From Candidatus Woesebacteria bacterium RIFCSPHIGHO2_01_FULL_44_10 (GTDB taxonomy: Bacteria > Patescibacteriota > Microgenomatia > UBA8517), in NCBI GenBank assembly GCA_001792465.1, contig MGGO01000006.1:452-10323 (forward strand): 9,872 nt of DNA, given 5' to 3'. This document shows positions 1 through 5,507 of the stretch, in pieces. The number at the start of each line of letters is the position of its first letter. Within the stretch, counting starts at the first letter, position 1. Under the pieces are notes generated by a model. That model saw only the letters and a list, made by a program, of their open reading frames with translations, was not told where the DNA came from and ran no database searches. The position numbers were made by a program, and so were the translations under genes.

Positions 1-1
1 G

Positions 2-1792
2 CTTCTTACCCCCCAGCGAACCATCCGCCGTAAAATCCGAGAAATTGTCCTTTCCTTAATAGTTGAAACCCTGTATACCAAAGATCAAATCTTGGAAATG
101 TACCTCAACCAAATTCCCTACGGCGGTACGGCTTACGGGATCGAAGCCGCCAGTGAGCTCTATTTTAATAAAGCCGCCCGTGACCTAACCCTAGGTGAAG
201 CCGCACTTTTGGCTGGCCTGCCCCAAGCGCCATCGCGGTACAGCCCGTTTGGGGCCAACCCCGAAAACGCGAAGGGGCGACAAGAAACGGTGCTGCGGCG
301 GATGGTGGAAGATGGCTATCTTTCCCAAGAAGAGGCTGAAGCCGCCAAACAGGAAGAGTTCACTTATGCCAAGGCCGAAGCCCCTAAGGCTCCCCACTTT
401 GCCCTCTGGGTCAAGCAGCAATTGGCCGAAGAGTATGGTGAAGCCCTGGTTGAGCAAGGGGGTTTGCGGGTCACAACCACCCTGGATCTTGAGCTTCAAG
501 AAGTAGCACAACAAGCCGTCGCGGATGAAGTTGGCAAACTCGCTGGCTTGGGGGTTGGAAACGGAGCCGCACTGGTAACGCGGCCGGGAACTGGGGAAAT
601 TTTGGCAATGGTGGGTAGTAAAGATTATTTTGCCGAGGATGAAGACGGTAAAGTGAACATCACTTTGGCAAAACGCCAACCCGGGTCCTCGATTAAACCC
701 CTAAACTATGCTTTAGCCATTAGAGACGGAAAAATAACACCGGCAACCGCTTTGGCTGATGTCCCTACCTGTTTTGCCGTCGCCGGGCAACCGGCTTACT
801 GTCCCAGAAACTACGACGGCAGCTTCCACGGCGCGGTCCAGGCCAGATTCGCCCTGGGCAATAGCTACAATGTTCCAGCCGTCAGAGTTTTGGCCTTAAA
901 TGGCGTTGAAAACTTTGTTGGCTTTGCCAAAGATATGGGCTTAACGACACTCGAAGACCCTAAAAATTATGGACTCTCATTGACATTGGGTGGCGGCGAG
1001 GTACGGCCAATGGATATGGCTGTTGCTTTTGGCGTATTTGCCAATCAAGGGATAAAGCAACCACTAACGTCTGTCTTAAAAGTTGAAGACTACAAAGGCA
1101 AAACTCTTTTTAAGGCCGACTTAGACAACCTTGAGGGAGATCGTGTCCTCTCCCCCGCCGTTTCTTTTATAATTTCTCATATCCTTTTAGATAACAACGC
1201 CCGCTCGAGCGCGTTCGGTGAGAGCTCATTCCTCAACGTCCGCGGTCACCCCGAAGTCTCGGTCAAAACCGGAACAACTAACGACCTCAGGGATAACTGG
1301 ACGATTGGCTATAACACTCATGCCCTCGTCGTCACCTGGGTCGGCAACAACGACAATGCCCCCATGAGCGGTGCCGTCTCCGGAGTTTCCGGAGCATCCC
1401 CAATTTGGAACAAAATCATGAGGGAGACCTTGGACAAAGCCGAGGATGGGGCCTATAACCCCGACGACGAGGGCCACGCTTGGCCCAGGCAACCCAGCGA
1501 CGTTATTGGCGCAAACGTCTGCTGGGTTAGCGGCAAGAGGCCAACAGGATCAGCTGAAGATCCTGGGTGTGCCCCCCGTTTTGAATATTTCTTAAAAGAT
1601 TATCTTCCGGAAGAAGGCGGGGAAATCAGACTTGACATCCCGGTTGATAAAACGACTGGAGAAATCGGCCGCCCGGACACACCGCCGGAAAACGTTGAAA
1701 TCCAAAATCACTCAGTCATTTATGATCCCCTAGGAACTATCGTTTGTACGGACTGCATACTCCCCACTGAACCGATCACCGTCAAACCTTGA
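2..1792 (+). CDS. Class A penicillin-binding protein (GT51 glycosyltransferase/transpeptidase), 5'-truncated by the window
   Basis: This bifunctional peptidoglycan synthase polymerises lipid II and crosslinks stem peptides outside the cytoplasmic membrane. About 596 residues are in the window. The frame is open from base 2, upstream of the first ATG at 92, and the first residues (RRKIREI, then ILEMYLN) are the later GT51 motifs, so the N terminus, membrane anchor and first catalytic Glu lie outside. The transpeptidase has all three motifs: SSIK (nucleophilic Ser codon at 686-688), SYN (863-871) and KTGT (1265-1276), so it looks active. A tail of about 100 residues after the transpeptidase domain holds four Cys (two in CTDC near the end), also a feature of the paralogue at 2568-4751. 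By eye the two are close to half identical. Its TGA stop lies inside the -35 box of the following toxin-antitoxin promoter. GC-rich third positions are more frequent here than in the paralogue. Confidence 0.95.
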   Translation, partial: LLTPQRTIRRKIREIVLSLIVETLYTKDQILEMYLNQIPYGGTAYGIEAASELYFNKAARDLTLGEAALLAGLPQAPSRYSPFGANPENAKGRQETVLRRMVEDGYLSQEEAEAAKQEEFTYAKAEAPKAPHFALWVKQQLAEEYGEALVEQGGLRVTTTLDLELQEVAQQAVADEVGKLAGLGVGNGAALVTRPGTGEILAMVGSKDYFAEDEDGKVNITLAKRQPGSSIKPLNYALAIRDGKITPATALADVPTCFAVAGQPAYCPRNYDGSFHGAVQARFALGNSYNVPAVRVLALNGVENFVGFAKDMGLTTLEDPKNYGLSLTLGGGEVRPMDMAVAFGVFANQGIKQPLTSVLKVEDYKGKTLFKADLDNLEGDRVLSPAVSFIISHILLDNNARSSAFGESSFLNVRGHPEVSVKTGTTNDLRDNWTIGYNTHALVVTWVGNNDNAPMSGAVSGVSGASPIWNKIMRETLDKAEDGAYNPDDEGHAWPRQPSDVIGANVCWVSGKRPTGSAEDPGCAPRFEYFLKDYLPEEGGEIRLDIPVDKTTGEIGRPDTPPENVEIQNHSVIYDPLGTIVCTDCILPTEPITVKP

Positions 1793-1818
1793 CAAATTTA
1801 TTGCTATTTGTGTATAAT
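1789..1818 (+). promoter_or_regulatory. Consensus sigma70-type promoter of the VapBC pair
   Basis: Perfect TTGACA at 1789-1794 and perfect TATAAT at 1813-1818 are separated by 18 nt. The -35 box contains the TGA stop of the upstream synthase, so the promoter starts exactly where that gene ends. Transcription should start near 1824-1826, only 2-4 nt before the ATG at 1828. The antitoxin mRNA would therefore be leaderless or nearly so. Confidence 0.85.
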
Positions 1819-1845
1819 ATTTTGGCAATGAAATTGCAGCAATTT
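1792..1845 (+). promoter_or_regulatory. Inverted repeats in the vapB promoter and start region, candidate autoregulatory operators
   Basis: Three perfect dyads cluster here. ACAAAT (1792-1797) and ATTTGT (1806-1811) are 8 nt apart, inside the promoter spacer. GCAAT (1825-1829) and ATTGC (1833-1837) embrace the ATG. AAATTGC (1831-1837) and GCAATTT (1839-1845) form a 15-bp palindrome with a single central base, directly after the ATG. VapBC and Phd-type complexes commonly repress their own promoters by binding such palindromes. Assigning these as operators is inference; the symmetry is seen directly. The second dyad could also fold at the 5' end of the mRNA and hide the start codon. Confidence 0.5.
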
Positions 1846-2142
1846 GATCCCAAAATCGTCTCCATTACCCAGTTAAGACGTAATATTTATGCGTTGGAGG
1901 GAATTTTGGCCAAAGAGGAAGAAGCTTTTGTTATGCGCAACCAAGACTTGATGTTTATTGCTGTCGCCCCCGAGAGATATCAGGAATTAAAGGAAAAACA
2001 AACCACCAACACCAAAGTTGAAGTCGCAATTGCCGCCATCGACAAATTGAGAAAAAATGTGGGCCAAAGAAGCGGTTCTCCAACTACTGACTATTTAATA
2101 GAAATGCGTGATCGAAGAAAAGAAAAATGGATAACAGAATAG
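1828..2142 (+). CDS. VapB-type antitoxin, Phd/YefM-like
   Basis: This 104-residue protein is the likely antitoxin for the PIN RNase encoded next to it. Residues 10-54 follow the Phd/YefM pattern: 'SITQLRRN' at the start of the DNA-binding half, then 'EEEAFVMRNQDLMFIAVAPERYQEL', matching the usual 'pv.ItrnGkpvavlvp.eeye.L'. The C-terminal third (about 60-104) is charged, with 'TTDYLIEMRDRRKEKW' resembling the toxin-wrapping peptide of VapB proteins. The ATG at 1828 is preferred over the in-frame TTG at 1789, because that TTG is the -35 box of the gene's own promoter and would not be transcribed. There is no Shine-Dalgarno, consistent with a leaderless message. The 3' end overlaps the toxin start by 16 nt, which implies translational coupling. 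The family assignment is by pattern only. Confidence 0.85.
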   Translation: MKLQQFDPKIVSITQLRRNIYALEGILAKEEEAFVMRNQDLMFIAVAPERYQELKEKQTTNTKVEVAIAAIDKLRKNVGQRSGSPTTDYLIEMRDRRKEKWITE

Positions 2143-2534
2143 TGGTTGACACCTCTGTAGCCCTAAAATGGTTTGTCGAAGAAGAGGGCTCCAAAAAAGC
2201 TAGGAAAATTCTCGAACAATACAAAAGCGGCTCACTTGAAATTTTGGCTCCGGAAATTATTGGCCTAGAGTTGGCCAATGCTTTATTTTATGGTGTTTCT
2301 CTGAAAGGAAAGCGTCTCAAAGAAGCAATTGAGCTTTTTTATTCATTAGGTTTATCCCTTGTACCTCTGGATAGACTGTTTATTCAGGAAGCGGCTTCCT
2401 TGATGGAAAAGGTCAATATTGCAATTTATGATTGTCTGTTTATTGCTCTGGCCGAAAAAGAAAAAATACCTCTGGTAACTGCCGACACCCGTCATCACCA
2501 AAAGCGATTTTCTCAATATATCCAACCTCTATAG
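2127..2534 (+). CDS. vapC: PIN-domain ribonuclease, VapC-type toxin
   Basis: This 135-residue PIN-domain protein is the probable toxin of a type II toxin-antitoxin pair. VapC proteins are Mg2+-dependent RNases that typically cut tRNA or rRNA and block translation. The acidic active site is complete: Asp8 in 'VVDTSVALKWF', Glu48 in 'PEIIGLELANAL', Asp102 in 'AIYDCLFIALAE' and Asp120 in 'VTADTR'. The length is normal for VapC. The ATG lies within the last codons of the antitoxin gene (16-nt overlap, different frame), the usual arrangement for co-translation of antitoxin then toxin. No clear Shine-Dalgarno precedes it, only an A-rich stretch. The RNA target cannot be read from the sequence. Confidence 0.93.
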   Translation: MDNRIVVDTSVALKWFVEEEGSKKARKILEQYKSGSLEILAPEIIGLELANALFYGVSLKGKRLKEAIELFYSLGLSLVPLDRLFIQEAASLMEKVNIAIYDCLFIALAEKEKIPLVTADTRHHQKRFSQYIQPL

Positions 2535-2544
2535 CACAATAGAG
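2527..2544 (+). repeat. Small inverted repeat spanning the vapC stop codon
   Basis: CTCTAT (2527-2532) and ATAGAG (2539-2544) are perfect inverted repeats around a 6-nt loop that includes the end of the vapC stop. The stem is only 6 bp with two G-C pairs and no T-run follows, so it is not a convincing terminator. It could be a weak processing signal or chance. Confidence 0.25.
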
Positions 2545-2554
2545 TCTTGCCTGC

Positions 2555-2560
2555 TAAAAT
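2555..2560 (+). promoter_or_regulatory. Possible -10 box for the second synthase gene
   Basis: TAAAAT lies 7 nt upstream of the ATG at 2568. It would place the transcript start at or next to the start codon. No recognisable -35 is seen at the right distance, and there is no Shine-Dalgarno. The gene may have this weak leaderless promoter or simply be read through from the VapBC promoter 33 nt upstream of its start. Confidence 0.3.
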
Positions 2561-2567
2561 ATAGGTC

Positions 2568-4751
2568 ATGGGCAGGAAATTCGTAAGCGTTCTTTCCTAT
2601 CTTGGCAAACCCCTTTATAAACTACTCACGTACGTTATTATTTTTGTTCTTTTTGTTCTTTTTCTAATTGGTAGAATCACTCGAGAAATATGGGTATATG
2701 CATCTAAAGAGAGTAAAAAAATTACCATACCCAGGATTAAGTTTCCCTTTAAAAAATCTTTGCTCTTTGTTCTTGTTATTCTAATATTTTTCATCTTATA
2801 TTTTTTATTTTTTATCTTGCGTGGCCTGCCTTCCCCCAAAGAATTAGTAACCCGTGAGCAATCAGTTTCTACGAAAATCTACGACAGAAATCACACCCTT
2901 TTGTTTACGATATACAAGGACCAAAATCGAACTCCGGTCGCGCTTCCTGAAATTCCAATCCATGTCAGACTTGCCACCCTGGCCGCTGAAGACGCGGAGT
3001 TTTATAACCATCCCGGCTTCTCGATCCGGGGCATCATGCGCGCAGTCGTCAAAAATCTCAAAGAAAAAAAACTCAGCGGTGGCTCAACCATTACCCAGCA
3101 ATTAGTTAAAAATGCCCTCCTTTCCCCGGAGAAAACTCTGATTCGTAAAATTAGGGAAATCATTCTTTCTGTCGCGGTTGAGCTTACCTACTCAAAAGAT
3201 CAGATTTTGGAGATGTATCTGAATGAAGTCAGCTACGGCGGCACCACTTACGGCATTGAGGAAGCCTCTCAAATTTACTTTGGAAAGGACGTCAAAAATC
3301 TTACCCTTGGCGAGGCAGCTTTGTTGGCGGGGCTCCCCCAAAGCCCAACTAAGTTTTCCCCATTTGGCAACGACCCCCAACTAGCCAAGAGCCGGCAAGA
3401 AGAAGTCCTATATCTCATGCGAATAAACAAATTCATAACCCAAGAACAAGAAGAGAAAGCCGGCAACGAAACATTAGAATTTGCCCAAAATAAAATCCAG
3501 ATTCTGGCTCCCCACTTTGTGATGTACGTGAGAGACGCCTTGGAGGAAAAATACGGTAAAGAAGTCGTCGAAAAAGGCGGCCTTGAAGTCATTACCACCT
3601 TAGACTTGGAAATCCAGAAGCTGGCTGAGGAAGTAGTAAAACAAGAAGTAGACAAACTCAAAAATCTTACTGTCACCAATGGAGCAGCAGTTGTCATAAA
3701 TCCCAAGACGGGAGAGGTTCTGGCCATGGTCGGCAGCCGTGATTACTTTGACACCACCAATGACGGAAACGTGAATGTCACAACTAGGCTTCGCCAACCG
3801 GGATCCTCCATCAAAGTCATCAACTATGCTTACGCTCTGGAAAATGGATTTACGGCTGCCACTCTGCTTTCCGATACACCGGTTTCCTTTAATGTCCCCG
3901 GTCAGCCAATTTACACGCCCAGAAATTATGACAGCGAATTTAGAGGCTATCTAACACTAAGAAGCGCGCTCGCCGAGTCAAGAAACATCCCTGCCGTAAA
4001 GGTCTTGGTAACTTACGGCGTAGATAAAATGGTTGAGATGGGTACTAAAATGGGGATAACAACCTGGAGCGATCCGGCAAATTACGGCCTTTCACTAACC
4101 CTTGGCGGCGGCGAGGTAAAACTCATCGATTTGGCAAGAGTTTACGCGACGCTGGCCAATGGCGGCCAAAGACCAGAAATTGTTGCCATCAAAGAGGTAA
4201 CAAATTATCAAGTAAAAACTCTCGAAGAAAATGGACACCAAGCCAAGCAAGTTCTTGATCCAAGGGTAGCTTTCATTTTAATTGATATCCTGAAAGACAA
4301 CACCGCCCGCGCGCCGGCTTTTGGTACCACAAGCGCTTTGGTTATCCCCAATCACCCAGAGGTAGCCGTTAAAACCGGCACCAGTAACAATCTGCGGGAT
4401 AACCTGACTGTCGGTTTTAATCAAGATTACGTCGTTGCGGTCTGGGTTGGTAACAATGATAATAGCCCCATGGCGAGAATCGCATCCGGCATCACCGGCG
4501 CCAGCCCAATTTGGAATAAAATCATGTCGGCTCTTCTTACTAACATTCAAAGCCGTGAATGGGAAACTCCGGAAAAATTAACCAAAACTGCGGTTTGTAC
4601 TCTCACCGAGTCTCTGCCCTGCTCTGGTTGCCCCGTGCGCGAAGAGTGGTTTTTAGAGGGCACTCAGCCCACTGCCCACTGCAGCGCCGAAAACGTCAAA
4701 AACATCCTGGAAAACAAAATCCTCCCCGAAGCCGCCAGCACCAGCCGTTAA
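2568..4751 (+). CDS. Class A penicillin-binding protein (GT51 glycosyltransferase/transpeptidase), complete
   Basis: This 727-residue bifunctional peptidoglycan synthase is complete. The N terminus has two hydrophobic segments (about 19-35 and 65-84) separated by a basic stretch; most class A PBPs have one. The GT51 domain has 'AEDAEFYNHPG' (Glu141 first catalytic residue), GGSTITQQ (171-178), RKIRE (193-197) and ILEMYLN (213-219). The transpeptidase has SSIK (413-416, Ser413 nucleophile), SRN (471-473) and KTGT (602-605), so both active sites look intact. The tail carries Cys residues in 'CTLTESLPCSGC' and one more downstream. It is a close paralogue of the protein at 2-1792, consistent with tandem duplication, and somewhat more AT-rich in its 5' part. 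A toxin-antitoxin pair lies on each side. Its TAA shares the TTAA palindrome with the stop of the convergent antitoxin gene. The last codons (EAAST) form the left copy of a 16-bp direct repeat. Confidence 0.96.
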   Translation: MGRKFVSVLSYLGKPLYKLLTYVIIFVLFVLFLIGRITREIWVYASKESKKITIPRIKFPFKKSLLFVLVILIFFILYFLFFILRGLPSPKELVTREQSVSTKIYDRNHTLLFTIYKDQNRTPVALPEIPIHVRLATLAAEDAEFYNHPGFSIRGIMRAVVKNLKEKKLSGGSTITQQLVKNALLSPEKTLIRKIREIILSVAVELTYSKDQILEMYLNEVSYGGTTYGIEEASQIYFGKDVKNLTLGEAALLAGLPQSPTKFSPFGNDPQLAKSRQEEVLYLMRINKFITQEQEEKAGNETLEFAQNKIQILAPHFVMYVRDALEEKYGKEVVEKGGLEVITTLDLEIQKLAEEVVKQEVDKLKNLTVTNGAAVVINPKTGEVLAMVGSRDYFDTTNDGNVNVTTRLRQPGSSIKVINYAYALENGFTAATLLSDTPVSFNVPGQPIYTPRNYDSEFRGYLTLRSALAESRNIPAVKVLVTYGVDKMVEMGTKMGITTWSDPANYGLSLTLGGGEVKLIDLARVYATLANGGQRPEIVAIKEVTNYQVKTLEENGHQAKQVLDPRVAFILIDILKDNTARAPAFGTTSALVIPNHPEVAVKTGTSNNLRDNLTVGFNQDYVVAVWVGNNDNSPMARIASGITGASPIWNKIMSALLTNIQSREWETPEKLTKTAVCTLTESLPCSGCPVREEWFLEGTQPTAHCSAENVKNILENKILPEAASTSR
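4726..4741 (+). repeat. Left copy of the 16-bp direct repeat flanking brnTA
   Basis: CCGAAGCCGCCAGCAC occurs here and again, exactly, at 5423-5438. This copy encodes P-E-A-A-S-T at the C terminus of the synthase, followed by S-R-stop. The two copies bracket a 681-bp segment holding the BrnT/BrnA pair, its promoter and operator-like dyads. A 12-base part of the motif also occurs at 142-153 in the first synthase, encoding EAA-S, so codon preference for this peptide raises the chance of coincidence. Confidence 0.6.
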
Positions 4752-5026
4752 GGGGTTGCAAAGTCCTCTTCTCTTACTTTCTCGTCCAAAATTGTTTTCA
4801 CCCACGATTGATAAGGCACGTCTTTTTTGTTGGCAATTCGCTTTAACGAATTCAAAAGAGATTCGGGTACTCTGACCGTCATTGTTTTTGTCGACAACTT
4901 GAGGTTTGGGAAAACAATATCTACGCTTTTTGAAACATCAAAGACGTCACTTAACTCGTGCTTGGCCCAGTAATCCCTTTCCTCATCTTCATTTTTAAAT
5001 CTCGGTAAGTTTTTAATTTTTCTCAT
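4748..5026 (-). CDS. brnA: BrnA/CopG-type antitoxin (ribbon-helix-helix)
   Basis: This 92-residue antitoxin is the partner of the BrnT toxin upstream. The N-terminal part, 'FKNEDEERDYWAKHELSDVFD' (10-30), is characteristic of the CopG-type antitoxin family found next to BrnT. Residues 47-83 form the ribbon-helix-helix DNA-binding domain: strand 'KTMTVRV', helix 1 'PESLLNSLKRIANKK', and helix 2 beginning 'PYQSWVKTILDEK'. Ribbon-helix-helix antitoxins bind the toxin and repress their own promoter as dimers. The start ATG overlaps the toxin gene's 3' end by 14 nt and has a good Shine-Dalgarno (AGAGGTG) 7 nt upstream, inside the toxin gene. The gene runs convergent to the second synthase, and the two stop codons overlap by 4 nt. 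Confidence 0.9.
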   Translation of the reverse strand: MRKIKNLPRFKNEDEERDYWAKHELSDVFDVSKSVDIVFPNLKLSTKTMTVRVPESLLNSLKRIANKKDVPYQSWVKTILDEKVREEDFATP

Positions 5027-5342
5027 TTTGTTTCACCTCTTTCTTTTGATAAATTTTTTTATCTTTCTTACTCTGATCACGAATTGAAATAATTCTGATT
5101 CTATTTTTTCTAACTGTAAAAAACGCCGTCAACTTCCTTCCCTTGTTGGTCCGGCCGAGTGCGCCGTACCTTTTCTCACTTTTTGAATGAACCTCATCGT
5201 CAAAAATCCACAAAGGGCGGTTTAAAAACACCTGCTCGCTTTCATCTTTTATCACTCCGTGCTTAACTTCATTTTTCCCAAGATTTCCTTTATCCCACTC
5301 AAATCCCTCAACCTTTGAAATATCAAACGGTAATCCCTGCAC
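5013..5342 (-). CDS. brnT: BrnT-type toxin (RelE-like fold ribonuclease)
   Basis: This 109-residue toxin of the BrnT family is a small RelE-superfamily RNase that inhibits translation. Recognisable elements are 'FEWDKGNLGKNEVKHGV' (14-30), matching the family's 'FEWDp.Ka..N..KHGv', then 'EQVFLNRP', the conserved 'RYGALGRTNKGR' (58-69) and 'RIRIISIRDQSKKDKKIY' (81-98). Toxin first, antitoxin second is the usual BrnT-BrnA order. The start is GTG; no in-frame ATG exists upstream or near it. The GTG lies 9 nt after the -10 box, so the message is probably leaderless or has a leader of 2-4 nt. The Lys/Asn-rich end, beyond the conserved core, overlaps the antitoxin start and carries its ribosome binding site. 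Confidence 0.9.
   Translation of the reverse strand: MQGLPFDISKVEGFEWDKGNLGKNEVKHGVIKDESEQVFLNRPLWIFDDEVHSKSEKRYGALGRTNKGRKLTAFFTVRKNRIRIISIRDQSKKDKKIYQKKEVKQNEKN
5034..5040 (-). promoter_or_regulatory. Shine-Dalgarno of the brnA antitoxin
   Basis: On the minus strand AGAGGTG ends 7 nt before the antitoxin ATG and lies within the toxin coding sequence. It is the best ribosome binding site in the window. The toxin itself has none, which would favour translation of antitoxin over toxin from the shared mRNA. Confidence 0.7.
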
Positions 5343-5365
5343 GTGTATTTAATGATACAATACAC
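5343..5365 (-). promoter_or_regulatory. Perfect dyad over the brnT -10 box, candidate BrnA operator
   Basis: GTGTATT (5343-5349) and AATACAC (5359-5365) are perfect 7-bp inverted repeats with a 9-nt spacer that contains the -10 box. BrnA-type ribbon-helix-helix proteins are known to repress their own promoters, and this position would block RNA polymerase directly. The symmetry is observed; operator function is inferred. Confidence 0.55.
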
Positions 5366-5380
5366 CAGAAAATTTGTCAA
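5352..5380 (-). promoter_or_regulatory. Promoter of the brnT-brnA operon
   Basis: Read on the minus strand, a perfect TTGACA (5375-5380 on the plus strand as TGTCAA) is followed after 17 nt by TATCAT (5352-5357). The expected transcript start lies 2-4 nt before the GTG start of brnT at 5342. Spacing and both boxes are near consensus. Confidence 0.8.
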
Positions 5381-5393
5381 TTGTCCGTGCGCT

Positions 5394-5412
5394 GGCCACT
5401 TCGGAAGTGACC
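5394..5412. repeat. Imperfect palindrome between the divergent promoters
   Basis: GGCCACTTC (5394-5402) and GAAGTGACC (5404-5412) form 9-bp arms with one mismatch around one central base. The inner 6 bp on each side are perfect. A one-base centre argues for a DNA-binding site rather than an RNA hairpin. It lies upstream of the brnT -35 and 46 bp from the -35 of the small plus-strand gene, so it could serve either. No known regulator is recognised. Confidence 0.35.
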
Positions 5413-5422
5413 GGGGTATATA

Positions 5423-5438
5423 CCGAAGCCGCCAGCAC
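5423..5438 (+). repeat. Right copy of the 16-bp direct repeat flanking brnTA
   Basis: Exact copy of the sequence at 4726-4741. In the same reading phase it encodes the same A-A-S-T, and the short frame around it reads V-T-G-V-Y-T-E-A-A-S-T-E-R followed by TAA at 5446-5448. Joining the synthase gene to this copy would therefore give an intact protein end two codons beyond the repeat. The open frame around it is only about 30 codons, so it is not called as a gene. Confidence 0.6.
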
Positions 5439-5457
5439 TGAAAGATAACCACGCGAC

Positions 5458-5486
5458 TTGACAAAGTTCAAACCCTACACTACTAT
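5458..5486 (+). promoter_or_regulatory. Promoter of the small plus-strand gene
   Basis: Perfect TTGACA (5458-5463), a 17-nt spacer, then TACTAT (5481-5486), which matches the -10 consensus at four of six positions. Transcription would start near 5492-5493, giving a leader of about 15 nt that contains GGGGAG just before the ATG at 5508. Confidence 0.6.
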
Positions 5487-5507
5487 TCCTCTAGCAGTTA
5501 GGGGAGC

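Noticed and set aside
191..679. 162-codon open frame on the minus strand opposite the first PBP
   Set aside because: It lies wholly within a well-supported PBP gene, has no promoter or recognisable family, and its sequence is what the reverse of that gene's codons produces. Shorter antisense frames (for example 1226-1492, 3275-3727, 4278-4550) are rejected for the same reason.
1789..1827. Upstream TTG start for the antitoxin, adding 13 residues
   Set aside because: The TTG is the -35 box of the gene's own promoter and lies upstream of the predicted transcript start. The ATG at 1828 gives a normal Phd/YefM-like N terminus.
5350..5448. 30-codon plus-strand frame ending in EAASTER as a gene or pseudogene relic
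   Set aside because: It is too short, overlaps the brnT promoter, and shows no similarity to the PBP tail beyond the repeated segment; it is used only as support for the direct-repeat finding.
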